Source: Microcoleus sp. FACHB-672
GTDB taxonomy: Bacteria > Cyanobacteriota > Cyanobacteriia > Cyanobacteriales > Oscillatoriaceae
Direction: 5' to 3'
NCBI RefSeq assembly: GCF_014695725.1
Contig: NZ_JACJOU010000016.1
Span: 155,786 to 219,785 of the forward strand
Length of the DNA: 64,000 nt
A program made the translations under genes and the position numbers. This document shows, in pieces, positions 1-9,216 of the stretch (its first letter is position 1; each line of letters starts with the position of its first letter). The notes beneath the pieces were generated by a model. It was not told the DNA's origin. It made no database searches and was given only the letters and a program-made list of their open reading frames with translations.

Positions 1-1
1 A

Positions 2-625
2 GATGCTGCCAATGCCATAGAAGGGCTAAAACTGCTGAAAGCGCATAAACCTGATATTGCAATTGTCGATATCGGCTTGCCAGATATGGACGGCATTGAG
101 CTGACCCAGCGGTTTAAAGAGTCAATGGTAGCAGGGTCAGATCCCCAAACAAAGGTGCTGATCCTGACGTTTCAGGATAGCGAACAGGAAGTTCTGGCCG
201 CTTTTGCTGCCGGTGCGGACTCCTACTGCATGAAGGATATCCGGTTTGAGCAGCTGCTCGAAGCCATCCGCTCAACCTATGAGGGTAACTCCTGGATCGA
301 TCCGGCGATTGCCGGCATCGTGCTGCGCCAAGCGCGAACCACGCCGTCGAATGGCGCTGAAGAGGTCAATGCCAATACCACCGTTTCGATTCACGCCGCC
401 GATCCTGAATACAGCCAGCTGATAGAAGCTTATCCTTTGACTGAACGGGAGTTGGAAGTTTTGGAGCTGATCGTGCAGGGTTTCAGCAATGCCGCGATTG
501 CCGAAAAGCTTTACATTACCGTCGGAACAGTTAAAACCCACGTCCGCAATATTTTGAACAAGCTGTCTGCCGATGATCGCACCCAAGCTGCCGTGTTGGC
601 GCTGCGTTCTGGATTGGTGGGATAA
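2..625 (+). CDS. NarL/LuxR-family response regulator, 5' end outside window
   Basis: The reading frame is open from base 2 to a TAA at 623-625, giving the last 207 residues of a two-component response regulator. The receiver domain is entered just before its phosphoacceptor: the Asp at codon 68-70 lies in IAIVDIGLPDMDG, the usual phosphorylation loop. The conserved Lys of the receiver domain follows in YCMKDI. A linker of about 45 residues leads to a C-terminal LuxR/GerE helix-turn-helix (LTERELEVLELI then GTVKTHVRNILNKL). Family knowledge: phosphorylation by a sensor kinase drives dimerisation and DNA binding. The partner kinase is not in the window, so target genes and stimulus are unknown. 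The 5' truncation is only the window boundary. Confidence 0.93.
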   Translation, partial: DAANAIEGLKLLKAHKPDIAIVDIGLPDMDGIELTQRFKESMVAGSDPQTKVLILTFQDSEQEVLAAFAAGADSYCMKDIRFEQLLEAIRSTYEGNSWIDPAIAGIVLRQARTTPSNGAEEVNANTTVSIHAADPEYSQLIEAYPLTERELEVLELIVQGFSNAAIAEKLYITVGTVKTHVRNILNKLSADDRTQAAVLALRSGLVG

Positions 626-1072
626 ACTGCTTTATCCTGAAATGCAGATGATGGAGTAACTGTTTTTTTTGTCAACGTATATTTGGATAGAGCTTGAATA
701 TCAGGTGTGGCAATAACTTGCAAACACTTGAGGACAAACAGAGACTCAAGAAATGTTACACACGCTACAAAAATAGCTCAGTAATTGCTCTGAGTTCGGC
801 CGGCTCAGCAAAAAAAATGATTGACAAAAAAAGCCGACGCTCAATCGGACAACGCACAAACTAGATAAAGGTGTAAAAACAAGCTCAAGCTCAAGCGGGA
901 CAAAACAAAATACTGTTTAAAGCGGGTTTAGATTTAGTAACGATCTAAACCCGCTTGTTTTATGCCAGGGTTTTCTCAGACAAGTTTAAGCAAACGTTAT
1001 ATCTCCAGAATGATGCCAGAGCTTGGTTACATCTGAAAAACTAAAGATAACAATTTTTACGGGTCAATTTAC
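626..1072. other. Gene-free spacer between response regulator and GH13 gene
   Basis: No convincing reading frame in 447 bases. It is A-rich around 800-920 and contains a perfect 14-bp hairpin at 920-956 (listed separately). A TTGACA hexamer at 821-826 has no good -10 at normal spacing. The GH13 promoter presumably lies in the last 100 bases, but no clear boxes are visible. Confidence 0.5.
920..961 (+). terminator. Perfect 14-bp hairpin with short T tail
   Basis: Arm AAGCGGGTTTAGAT (920-933) pairs perfectly with ATCTAAACCCGCTT (943-956) across a 9-base loop, followed by GTTTTAT. The shape is that of an intrinsic terminator on the plus strand. It lies nearly 300 bases after the response-regulator stop, so it either ends a long 3' UTR or an unannotated short transcript. 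Confidence 0.6.
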
Positions 1073-2725
1073 ATGGCAAGCCCCATTGAATTTAATTTAT
1101 TTGCTCCTTATAACGAAGGAGCGGCCTTAATTGGGTCGTTTTCTAATTGGGAAGAGATCCCCATGAAAAAAGGCGAAGATGGTTATTTTCGCACCCAAGT
1201 TGACCTAGAAGATGGGGTTTATCAATATAAATTCCGCGTTCAATCTAAGTCATGGTTTTTTGAAGCGGATCAATGGGTAGAGGTCGTTGATCCTTACGCA
1301 ACAGATATTGATAATCCCACCCAAAATGGCGTGGTGAGGATTAAAGAGGGTCAGCGAATCATTGATACTTACGTTTGGCAACACGATGACAAACCGTTGC
1401 CGGCAGACAGTGAATTAGTCATTTATGAAATGCACGTCGGGGATTTTTCCGGCGGGGAAGATGACCCTTATGCACGCGGGCAATATAAGCACGTTATTGA
1501 AAAATTAGATTACCTTTGTGAGCTGGGGATTAATGCGATTGAGCTGATGCCGGTGAAAGAATACCCGGGTGATTATAGCTGGGGTTATAACCCGCGACAC
1601 TTCTTTGCAACCGAGTCCAGTTATGGCAGCACAGAAGATTTGAAACGCTTAATTGATGAGTGTCATGGGCGGGGTATTCGAGTGATTATGGACGGGATTT
1701 ATAACCACTCAGAAGCCGAAAGTCCGCTGACACAAATAGACCACGATTACTGGTATCATCACTCGCCACGCGACCCCGATAATAACTGGGGACCAGAGTT
1801 TAATTACGAACATTATGACGAAAACTTAGATCTCAAGCCGGCTTGGAAATTTACGGGTGACACTGTTCGTTTTTGGGTTCAAGAATATCACATTGATGGC
1901 ATTCGCTACGATGCCGCCAGACAAATTGCCAACTACGATTTCATGCACTGGATTGCTAAAGAAGCGAAGCAAGCTGCTGGGCCGAAGCCATTTTATAACA
2001 TTGCCGAACACATTCCGGAAACGACTACCATCACGAACTTTGACGGGCCGATGGATGCCTGCTGGCACGACAGTTTCTATCACTGTGTTTTAGAACATAT
2101 CTGCGGCGATACCTTTGATTTAGAGCGCCTCAAAGATGTGATTGATTGCAAACGTCAAGGCTTTATGGGAGCCACGAATGTTATCAATTACACAACCAAC
2201 CACGACCACAATCATGTTTTAGCAGAATTAGGTGAGCGCGGCATTTTGGGTGAGGCGGCGTTTAAGCGGAGAAAGTTGGGCGGTGTGATTACAATGACCG
2301 CAGTTGGGGTTCCCTTGCTGTGGATGGGTGAAGAATTTGGGGAATACAAATACAAAACCCAAGAACAAGCCAAAATTGATTGGACGCTATTAGGACAAGA
2401 CGACAATCGCGGTTTGTTTGAAGTTATGAAAGGCTTGATTCATCTGCGTAAAAGCACTCATGCTCTGTATACAGAAAATATTGAGTTTTTCCATGAAGAT
2501 GCAGACTCAAAGGTGTTAGCCTACACGCGCTGGAACGATGAAGGTTCTCGTGTGGTTGTTGTGGCTAACTTTTCAGACAACTATCTCGGTGGTTACACGA
2601 TTCCTAATTTCCCAGAAAACGGAACTTGGCACGAATGGATCGGCAATTATGACGTGGAAGCCGGCGATAACAGCATCATGGTTGACTTGCCAGAATACGA
2701 AGCGAAAGTCTTTGTCTGGCACTAA
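1073..2725 (+). CDS. GH13 alpha-amylase-family enzyme, branching-enzyme-like
   Basis: A 550-residue cytoplasmic glycosidase or glucanotransferase with no signal peptide. Residues 1-95 form a CBM48/early-set type beta domain (GSFSNWEEIP, YKFRV), as in branching and debranching enzymes. The catalytic barrel then shows all GH13 motifs: VIMDGIYNH, GIRYDAAR with nucleophile Asp280, NIAEHIPE with acid/base Glu312, and TTNHD with Asp378. A short C-terminal beta domain ends the protein. It is shorter than classical GlgB (over 700 residues) and fits the single-CBM48 GH13 proteins found in many cyanobacteria. Exact specificity (branching, maltogenic or trehalose-forming) cannot be read from sequence. 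It converges with the cyanophycin synthetase gene, and a decayed partial copy of a close relative lies at 9217-9550. Confidence 0.85.
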   Translation: MASPIEFNLFAPYNEGAALIGSFSNWEEIPMKKGEDGYFRTQVDLEDGVYQYKFRVQSKSWFFEADQWVEVVDPYATDIDNPTQNGVVRIKEGQRIIDTYVWQHDDKPLPADSELVIYEMHVGDFSGGEDDPYARGQYKHVIEKLDYLCELGINAIELMPVKEYPGDYSWGYNPRHFFATESSYGSTEDLKRLIDECHGRGIRVIMDGIYNHSEAESPLTQIDHDYWYHHSPRDPDNNWGPEFNYEHYDENLDLKPAWKFTGDTVRFWVQEYHIDGIRYDAARQIANYDFMHWIAKEAKQAAGPKPFYNIAEHIPETTTITNFDGPMDACWHDSFYHCVLEHICGDTFDLERLKDVIDCKRQGFMGATNVINYTTNHDHNHVLAELGERGILGEAAFKRRKLGGVITMTAVGVPLLWMGEEFGEYKYKTQEQAKIDWTLLGQDDNRGLFEVMKGLIHLRKSTHALYTENIEFFHEDADSKVLAYTRWNDEGSRVVVVANFSDNYLGGYTIPNFPENGTWHEWIGNYDVEAGDNSIMVDLPEYEAKVFVWH

Positions 2726-2738
2726 TTAAATTGCCTTT

Positions 2739-2786
2739 AAATACAAGAGAACGCAGAGTGACATCACCCTGCGTTCTCTTGTATTT
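2739..2786. terminator. Bidirectional terminator between convergent genes
   Basis: An 18-bp perfect stem (2739-2756 with 2769-2786) continues, after one mismatch, into GTG/CAC, closed by a 4-base loop. The A-rich and T-rich ends supply a U tract on both strands. It lies between the stop codons of the convergent GH13 and cphA2 genes, so it probably ends both transcripts. Confidence 0.85.
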
Positions 2787-2833
2787 ACCTTTGCGCCGTT
2801 AAAAACCTTTTGCACAGGCAAACAAATTTTAGC

Positions 2834-4744
2834 TCACAAAACTGTCCCGAGTTCTTTGAGGTAAACGCGCACTAGGGGTTCACCATCTCCCAGCCGGTAC
2901 TGTTCGATCAAGCCTTGGCGTCGGATAGAAATGTTATCTGACTCATTGATAATGACCGTAGAATCCTCCGAAGCGTTGTGCATAAGCATCATTTCGGTTT
3001 CGGTGGGATTATCTAGAACCACCATATTACTGTACTGGTAAAACATTCCATCAGTTTCCAGGATGTTTTCGCAGTATTCTGCAATCAGCAGGTCAAGTCT
3101 GGGATGACGCACGAGGTTTTGAATGTTGGTGTTGTAATCTTTGTGCAGGTTCTTTTCTGAACGATTGATAAAGACGCCCTCACGGCAGACAGCGCCGATT
3201 ATCCAGTCGGGGTGCTGCAAAAGAATATGGTCAATGATTTCTTGGAGTTCTTTAACTGAAATCCGGTTAAAGGTGATAATTGGGATTCTCGCATCTGCGT
3301 CGGTTTTAAAGAACGTTTCCAAAATAGATGAAGGCACATCAACGCTTTCACCAATCGCAGGATTCAGGTGCATGAAGATGCCCGGTGCTGAGTTAATTTC
3401 GAGGATGCCAAAGTTGCCATCTTTCCAAGAAGTCGAGAGATTTTTGGCAATGACATCAATCCCCAGACACGTGAGACGGAAGTGCTGTGCGATGTCTTGC
3501 GCGAGGATGATGTTGTCTGGGTGAACGGTGCGTGTGGCATCAATGCTGACTCCGCCGGCAGAGAGGTTGGCGACTTTACGAAGAAACACAGTGCGATCTT
3601 TATCAATGACGCTATCAATTGACAAGCGCTGTTCTTCCAAGTACATTTCCATCGACTCGTCGCACTTAATTTTGCTTAAGGGCGAAGTGGGTGTATCTAA
3701 ACGGGTTGCCGTCCGGTTTTGCCGATCAATTAATTCGGCAATGGTTGATTTTCCGTCCCCAATCACAGATGCGGGCCGGCGTTCTGTGGCGGCAACAAAT
3801 CTGCCGTTGACGCACAGCAAGCGAAAATCTGCCCCAGAAATGCTTTTTTCAACAATGATATCTGCCGATTGGCCCTCTGGGGTGGCATCCACCGCCCTGT
3901 TATAGGCAAAGATCAGTTCTTCTTTGTCTCGCACATCAGCCGTCACGCCGATGCCTTTATGCCCGATCACCGGCTTTACGGCAACTGGGTAGCCAATTTT
4001 TCTGGCTGTTGCAATGGCATCGTCACAGGAACCGACGATATCGCCGTTAGGAACCGGGAACCCCAAGGTTTGTAAAAATGCTTTACAGTCATCCTTGCGA
4101 GTGGTGAAATCTGAATCAATATGACTGTCGCAGTCAAAGGTGGTGGCGATGCCCCGAATCAGTTTTTTACCATAGCCGTATTGCACAAGTCCTTCATCCC
4201 ACAAATAAAATGTGGGAATTCCTTTGTCGTTGGCGGTTCGCCAAAGCGTGTAAACTGTTGGCCCGCCATAAACGGAATGCCGGAAAAGATTTTGAAAGGT
4301 TTTGATTTGAGTGTCTAAGTCAAAACGATCACCTTGAGTGATGGCTTCAAACCAATCCCAAACGCAGTAAACAACGGCCCGATTGGTACGTGCGTGCAGT
4401 GCTTGCACCCCGATTCTCATAAAATGTGCGAAAGGTTTGAGACTCCAGTGATCAAGGTGTAAACCCATGTCTAGTTTGCCAACTTCTGAGACGGTTCGGG
4501 CAAACAGATGGCCATAGGATTCATAACTTTCATCGCGGATGTCGGGGTAGCGATCCCCAATGATCGAGACGTAATCATCGATGGCTAAGGGATGCAGATG
4601 GCCGGTGAGGGCAAAGTCGAAAACTAGCGCCGCCCTATCTAAGTAAGGATTCGGGCCGATGAAATATTTGAGGTTGAAAATGTCGAAGGCGTCGCTCTTT
4701 CTGGCATTGACGCGATATTTATCGATGAGAGTCTCTTGAATCAT
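2834..4744 (-). CDS. cphA2: Cyanophycin synthetase, CphA2 type
   Basis: A 636-residue relative of cyanophycin synthetase. An N-terminal domain (about 1-210) is followed by an ATP-grasp domain (about 215-480; YPVAVKPVIGHKGIGVT is the nucleotide-binding strand, LEINSAPGI the metal-binding end). CphA1 is about 870-900 residues and carries a Mur-ligase domain with a GTNGKTT-type P-loop. Here the last 150 residues have no such P-loop, which is the hallmark of CphA2. Family knowledge: CphA2 polymerises beta-Asp-Arg dipeptides, recycling cyanophycinase products, and is found mainly in N2-fixing cyanobacteria. The start has an ideal GGAGGT ribosome site 6-7 bases upstream. No cphA1 is in the window; cyanophycinase is 2.8 kb away on the other strand. 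Confidence 0.85.
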   Translation of the reverse strand: MIQETLIDKYRVNARKSDAFDIFNLKYFIGPNPYLDRAALVFDFALTGHLHPLAIDDYVSIIGDRYPDIRDESYESYGHLFARTVSEVGKLDMGLHLDHWSLKPFAHFMRIGVQALHARTNRAVVYCVWDWFEAITQGDRFDLDTQIKTFQNLFRHSVYGGPTVYTLWRTANDKGIPTFYLWDEGLVQYGYGKKLIRGIATTFDCDSHIDSDFTTRKDDCKAFLQTLGFPVPNGDIVGSCDDAIATARKIGYPVAVKPVIGHKGIGVTADVRDKEELIFAYNRAVDATPEGQSADIIVEKSISGADFRLLCVNGRFVAATERRPASVIGDGKSTIAELIDRQNRTATRLDTPTSPLSKIKCDESMEMYLEEQRLSIDSVIDKDRTVFLRKVANLSAGGVSIDATRTVHPDNIILAQDIAQHFRLTCLGIDVIAKNLSTSWKDGNFGILEINSAPGIFMHLNPAIGESVDVPSSILETFFKTDADARIPIITFNRISVKELQEIIDHILLQHPDWIIGAVCREGVFINRSEKNLHKDYNTNIQNLVRHPRLDLLIAEYCENILETDGMFYQYSNMVVLDNPTETEMMLMHNASEDSTVIINESDNISIRRQGLIEQYRLGDGEPLVRVYLKELGTVL

Positions 4745-5309
4745 TGATTACCTCCGTTTGGCTAAACACCCGATAAAATCTAGAAACTTGATCGCCTCTA
4801 CCCCAGTCCTTCTTGATATCTGAGGGGGGCTTTTGATTGCCGGTGACGGCACAACCGATGAATTAGTTAAGCGTGTTGGGCTTTCTCAGCCGGATGAAAG
4901 CCTGGGCTAGGCGAAACGCATTTTGCCATCTAGCTCAGCTAGAGCGTAACGTTATTTGTGTTGTATTTCAGCTACCCAAAGGCATACTCCAGCCAAGGTT
5001 GAGGTAACCTCTCTGGTTTTGCCACCCGCTGCCGGCTAGTCAGGAGTATTAATAAATTGCACACAGAGAATCCTTGAAACTTCTTAATAAGCGGTTTTTT
5101 TATTTATTTATATGCAATTTAAACATAATTTTAGAAAAATTGTCAGACAGCAAAAAAGGCTGTGGTGAAGCTTATGCCTGAGTAATTTTACTTAAGATTA
5201 ACTAAGGGCGGATTCCATTGAGCTGAATATATAACTTTTGATAGGTGTAAGGACTCCCACAATGTTGATAAATAGAATGTATAAGAAAACACTAAGGAGA
5301 CAGCAAGAT
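4745..5309. other. Intergenic, divergent promoters of cphA2 and a small gene
   Basis: 565 bases without a supported gene apart from alternative upstream starts of the next small gene. It must hold the divergent promoters. The segment 5090-5150 is strongly AT-rich. No clear NtcA palindrome (GTA-N8-TAC) was seen. Confidence 0.4.
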
Positions 5310-5510
5310 ATGAATGCTACACAGGCTGATCTCAGAGATGAAGTTCACAAACTAGCTGAGGAAGCTTTCCATCGCAAACTCATTTCTGGCTATGGCGATG
5401 GGGCAAACCGCAATGAATACCAAATCGTATACGAGGGCAAACCCAGACATTTCTCCCTTGAGCACGCTCGCTATTTATTACTCAATTTAACAAACCCGTC
5501 GCGTGTGTAA
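5310..5510 (+). CDS. Small conserved cyanobacterial-type protein, 66 aa
   Basis: The ATG at 5310 has a clear AAGGAGA ribosome site at 5294-5300, so I prefer it to the in-frame start 72 bases upstream. The 66-residue product is soluble and mixed-charge: a helical first half (DLRDEVHKLAEEAFHRKLI), a Gly/Asn turn, then EYQIVYEGKPRHFSLEHARYLL. There is no signal peptide, membrane segment or cysteine. I do not recognise a named family. A strong terminator follows at 5624-5650, so it is probably a monocistronic transcript. Function unknown. Confidence 0.7.
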   Translation: MNATQADLRDEVHKLAEEAFHRKLISGYGDGANRNEYQIVYEGKPRHFSLEHARYLLLNLTNPSRV

Positions 5511-5623
5511 GTGGATAAACCGGCACAATATTTGTTCTCCCGGTGCTGTTGGTATAAAAGAGTAACCTAATTTCTCAGACAGCTCCCCCAAGCTTCCATC
5601 TGCTGTGACTTTAGCAATCCCCC

Positions 5624-5650
5624 AAAACCCCCTACATGGGGGTTCTTTTT
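5624..5650 (+). terminator. Intrinsic terminator after the 66-aa gene
   Basis: AACCCCC (5626-5632) pairs with GGGGGTT (5638-5644) around a 5-base loop, preceded by A residues and followed by CTTTTT. It lies 115 bases past the stop codon at 5510. Confidence 0.75.
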
Positions 5651-6019
5651 GTTGGAGGGTCAATTTTATCTTCTGTAAAATATTAGTTGTGTTACTGAAA
5701 AATTAATCATCGCAGAAATATATTTATACTTTCTTATTTTAAATTAATATTTTAATTTCAATAATTATTTAAAGCGATAACACTTTCGGGCTATCTCTTG
5801 CTCTTTGCATAAGTCAAGAAAAAAACTTCCAAAGTTAGTGCCGCCCCTATCTGCCTTTTAGCTGGGCAAGAACTCTACCTTTGGTGGATGAGGCTGCGAG
5901 TGTAATTGATTAATATATAAAAAACTATAAAAACTTGTCAAACAGCTTAAAAACTCGTAACTCAGCGCTCACCAGGTAGTGAGCCATCCAAAAGCAGATT
6001 TAGAAAGTAATAAGAAGCT
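5651..6019. other. AT-rich spacer with no recognised feature
   Basis: About 370 bases, very AT-rich between 5680 and 5780, with no credible reading frame or strong hairpin. It presumably includes the promoter of whatever is transcribed at 6020. Confidence 0.4.
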
Positions 6020-6238
6020 ATGATCCTCTCTCCCGTCTGTTTAATTACTCTAGTGGCTGCTGGTGCAGCAGTTTGGACACTCCTGCACACAACGAATGCC
6101 CTATTCACGCTTGTTGCTTTAGGGGCAGTAATTGTTTGCTGCCTGTTGGGTTTTACTTTCGCTCCTTTGCCGTTGCGAGTCTTGATAGTCTTCACCGTTA
6201 TTGGTGCAGATTGGCTGCAAGTTTCAAGTAGAAGCTAG
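6020..6238 (+). CDS. Putative small membrane protein, 72 aa
   Basis: A 72-residue frame from ATG 6020 encodes two hydrophobic stretches (about residues 3-24 and 27-62 with one Pro break) and an uncharged interior, which would make a two-helix hairpin in the membrane. The hydrophobic pattern and the codon choice look protein-like. The ribosome site is weak (only GAAG close upstream), and no family is recognised. It stands alone in a gene-poor stretch. It may be real, but could be chance. Confidence 0.35.
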   Translation: MILSPVCLITLVAAGAAVWTLLHTTNALFTLVALGAVIVCCLLGFTFAPLPLRVLIVFTVIGADWLQVSSRS

Positions 6239-7009
6239 CCAAGAATGAGGGAATTTTAGCTAATTGCATCAGCAGCAAAAACACGCGGCATTTTTGGGTT
6301 TTGTCTTAGAAATTTTTGAGGTTTGCTTACTCAAATTACCGGCTGAGGATAAATCGGTTAAGCGCCAGCCTCCGCCGCGCAGCAAATCTCGATGGCCGGC
6401 TGCAAAGACTTAACCTAATCAGTATAAAATTAAAAAAGTTAGGATTAAAAATTCCCTGTTTAGGATGGCTATTAGAGAGAAATACTCACTTCAGAGCTGG
6501 CAGGAGCTTGTTTATCTGCTGCGTGAGAGACAACTAAAAGGCGGCTTAAAAAGGTGAGCCACAGGAAGTTTGCTTTAGTCTGTATTACTGCTCACCCAAC
6601 AACTTAACCTTAAAATACTCCTTAAGTTATATCGAAATACTCTGTGAGGATGAAGCTGTTCTGCTATCGCAGTTGTTAGACTAGAATTCGCCAGTCAAGC
6701 TTTTAAAATTGTCCAATTCAGGATGTTATTTGATTTGGAGAAGAGAGTTTGAAGCAGCTAAAAGGTTTTAAGCTAGATAATCTTTTTAAAAAATTGCATC
6801 AATATTTTGTTGAAATTTTCTGATATTTTGTCTGCCAAACTCATAATTGACTGAGTGAAGCGGCAGAACATAAGGCTTGTTTAGCAGACCCAAAAACCTT
6901 TAGTTGAAATAATCCTGAGTTGCTTTGATAAGTTTAGGGGCGTTAGAGGAGCCGGGGCGGTTACCCTACGGTAAATATCACCCATGCTACGCAATTAAGG
7001 AAAAAAAAT
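6239..7009. other. Gene-poor spacer, about 770 bases
   Basis: I see no supported gene. A 73-codon frame at 6316-6537 has an Arg/Leu-rich composition, no ribosome site and no family resemblance, and I treat it as chance. The stretch is AT-rich except for a G-rich patch at 6936-6965. Confidence 0.4.
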
Positions 7010-7231
7010 ATGATATCTCAAGATCTTATTTTTCTGTTTCGCGAAACAGCTTGCCGGTTTCTACTCAGGCAACCTTTAACATCTAAAGCACCTTCTGAAT
7101 GCCTTTTAAATTTGCCCTGTGGCTGTTCTAATCCGGGGACAGCGATCAAATGTGAAGACTGTCCTTATCTAGAGAGCTGTTTATCGCGAGTGAAAAGCTT
7201 CGCGGCGCAAAACCAGCACACGAGTGTTTAA
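7010..7231 (+). CDS. Small cysteine-rich hypothetical protein, 73 aa
   Basis: ATG 7010 follows AAGGAAAAAAAAT, an acceptable ribosome site. The product has a helical N-terminal half and a C-terminal cluster of Cys37, Cys39, Cys48, Cys51 and Cys57 (CGC, then CEDCPYLESC). The CxC and CxxC spacing could bind zinc or an Fe-S cluster; that is inference. It resembles no family I can name. It lies 287 bases upstream of cyanophycinase in the same direction, but a shared transcript is not evident. Confidence 0.5.
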   Translation: MISQDLIFLFRETACRFLLRQPLTSKAPSECLLNLPCGCSNPGTAIKCEDCPYLESCLSRVKSFAAQNQHTSV

Positions 7232-7518
7232 GGATTGCTTCCAAAGGTGGCCAGCTTGGTCTGTCCTCAAGCCCAACTTTTTTAGAGTGCCGACCCCGTG
7301 AGCGAGCTGAAATGCTCAGTTTTGCGGCATTTCTACCGGCTCAACGAACTTTAAAGATAAAGTTAATCATTGGTGCGGTTGGCAGCCTTCACGAAAGGAG
7401 TGACAAGCGTTACTAATTTCTGTTTAATTTTCTGTCTCAATCTATACCTAGAGGATGTGTTAACGAAATACATTGTCATGTTTTATTAATAGTTAACTTA
7501 ATCAGCATTAGAGGCACT

Positions 7519-8346
7519 ATGTCGGAAAATCAAAACCGTGGGCAATTAGTCATTATTGGTGGGGCGGAAGATAAGGAAGGAGACTGCAAAATCCTTCGTG
7601 AATTCGTGCGACGCGCCGGCGGCATTAAAGCTAGAATTGCCGTAATGACCGCTGCAACCAGCCTGCCTAGAGAAGTTGGAGATAACTATGTCAGAGTGTT
7701 TGAGCGGTTAGGTGCTGAAGATGTTCGAGTCGTTAACAGCGAACGTCGCGAAGATGCAAGTGACTCCAGCTACTTAGAAACCATAGAAAATTGCACCGCC
7801 GTGTTTTTCACCGGCGGCGATCAAGCCCGTATTATCGAGTTGTTAAAAGACACCGAACTCGATACAGCGATTCACAGACGCTACGCTGAAGGAATCGTGG
7901 TGGGGGGGACAAGTGCAGGTGCCGCGATGATGCCCGACGAAATGATTATTGAGGGAGACTCTGAGACAAATCCTCGTGTGGATGTGGTGGCAATGGGTCC
8001 TGGTATGGGCTTCCTGCCGGGGATCGTAGTGGATCAGCATTTCGCACAGCGTGGACGCTTGGGCCGCTTAATTTCAGCACTGGTACAGCAGCCGGCAGTT
8101 TTGGGATTAGGAATTGACGAGAACACAGCAATTATTGTCAACGGTGACGAGTTTGAAGTTGTGGGCGAAGGCGCGGTGACAGTCATCGATGAAACCGAAA
8201 AAACCCATGACAACATCGATGGACTTTTGAAAGATGAGGCTTTAGCCGTTTGCGGCGCTAAACTCCACATTCTGCCACATGGATATCGCTTTAACTTAAA
8301 AACCCGAAAGCCGGTTCTTGAAAGAGTTCCTGCGCCGATGGCATAA
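7519..8346 (+). CDS. cphB: Cyanophycinase CphB
   Basis: A 275-residue serine peptidase of family S51 that cleaves cyanophycin (multi-L-arginyl-poly-L-aspartate) to beta-Asp-Arg dipeptides in the cytoplasm. The nucleophile is Ser132 in VVGGTSAGAAM, and FFTGGDQAR is the other conserved loop. Length matches the Synechocystis enzyme. The start is ATG 7519 with AGAGG just upstream. In many cyanobacteria cphB sits directly before cphA1; here the nearest synthetase is the CphA2-type gene on the opposite strand, separated by small genes. Together the two would allow dipeptide release and re-polymerisation. Confidence 0.95.
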   Translation: MSENQNRGQLVIIGGAEDKEGDCKILREFVRRAGGIKARIAVMTAATSLPREVGDNYVRVFERLGAEDVRVVNSERREDASDSSYLETIENCTAVFFTGGDQARIIELLKDTELDTAIHRRYAEGIVVGGTSAGAAMMPDEMIIEGDSETNPRVDVVAMGPGMGFLPGIVVDQHFAQRGRLGRLISALVQQPAVLGLGIDENTAIIVNGDEFEVVGEGAVTVIDETEKTHDNIDGLLKDEALAVCGAKLHILPHGYRFNLKTRKPVLERVPAPMA

Positions 8347-8385
8347 ACCGCTCAGTAGGGCCTCAAAAGAGCAAGGGTCTAAAAC

Positions 8386-8435
8386 TAAAAAAATGGGCAA
8401 GAGGCGGGACTAATTTGCCCGAATCTCTTGCCCAT
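8386..8435 (-). terminator. Hairpin terminator for the minus-strand 83-aa gene
   Basis: An 11-bp arm (8393-8403) pairs with 8425-8435, and an inner CGGG/CCCG pair (8405-8408, 8418-8421) extends it. Read on the minus strand it is followed by seven T residues, so it points to the gene at 8524-8775. On the plus strand it lies 46 bases after cphB and could slow that transcript too. Confidence 0.75.
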
Positions 8436-8523
8436 TCCCAAAAAACCAGCAGTTTAAAAGTTGTTAGTAGCTGCGCTCGTTAGGATTGTTTGATAGCGTT
8501 AAGAACGAGCGCATTTGATAAGT

Positions 8524-8775
8524 TTAAGCACTTTTTAGCTGTTCGTCGGCAGCAGACGACTGCGCCTGAGAGGTAGACACTAACTTCCAGCCGGCACTCA
8601 TGAGTTTTTGATAGGTTGCCCAGCCCTTAGATCCTCCAGGAACTTGATAGTCTGGGACGGCAAATTGTGGAAAAGCCTTGTAGGGTCGCCAGGGATCACT
8701 GGCTGCGGTTCGCAGGTGCAAGATTTTCTCTTCACTCGATCCGAGCGTGGGTAACCAGCACATTTCTCTTAGCAT
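8524..8775 (-). CDS. Conserved hypothetical protein, 83 aa
   Basis: I start at the ATG at 8775 because GAGGAG lies 6 bases before it; an in-frame start 45 bases upstream lacks one. The soluble product begins MLREMCWLPTLG and has several Trp, Pro and Tyr residues (DPWRPYKAFPQF, VPGGSKGWATYQKL), then a low-complexity Ser/Gln/Ala tail. No cofactor motif or membrane segment is visible. It looks like a lineage-specific cyanobacterial protein, and I cannot name its family. A strong minus-strand terminator follows, supporting a real monocistronic gene. Confidence 0.65.
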   Translation of the reverse strand: MLREMCWLPTLGSSEEKILHLRTAASDPWRPYKAFPQFAVPDYQVPGGSKGWATYQKLMSAGWKLVSTSQAQSSAADEQLKSA

Positions 8776-9216
8776 GGGAAACTCCTCTATAAAAATAAGG
8801 TGAATTTTGGAGTCAGACAAGTTCCCTAGTCAATCGGCCCAGACTGCCATTGATAACAACTTATAAGTGATTATGAGCAACCCAAAGCTCTGGTAGAAAC
8901 TAGAGAAAGGTTATCCATTCGGGTAATATAGAGATAGTTTTTTTTGTACCCGCTGGCTTTCTACCTATGACCCCATTCTCGTCATTAAAGTTTCCAATCA
9001 CCTCTGTCTAAAGCTTTATCTATTTTTGGTAAAAAAATGTTTCTAAAGCTACAAAATTAGGTTTTTTTATAATCCACAAGCAGGAAAAACCCCGGTTCCG
9101 TAGCTAATATTACAAATTGTGAAGAGATTTTTATATTTCCGCAGAATGATGACCCGCCTCACTGAATCCCTCAAAATAGGTGGACTCATACCCTCAGAAA
9201 CAAAGTTGAACGGTTG
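8776..9216. other. Spacer before the GH13 relic
   Basis: 441 bases, AT-rich, no supported gene. It contains the promoter side of the 83-aa minus-strand gene. A 22-codon frame (9147-9215) ending just before the relic has no ribosome site and is probably chance. Confidence 0.4.

Noticed and set aside
821..870. TTGACA at 821-826 as a promoter for a small RNA ending at the 920-956 hairpin
   Set aside because: No -10 box at normal spacing; only the hairpin is retained.
6316..6537. 73-codon plus-strand ORF
   Set aside because: Arg/Leu-rich composition typical of random translation, no ribosome site.
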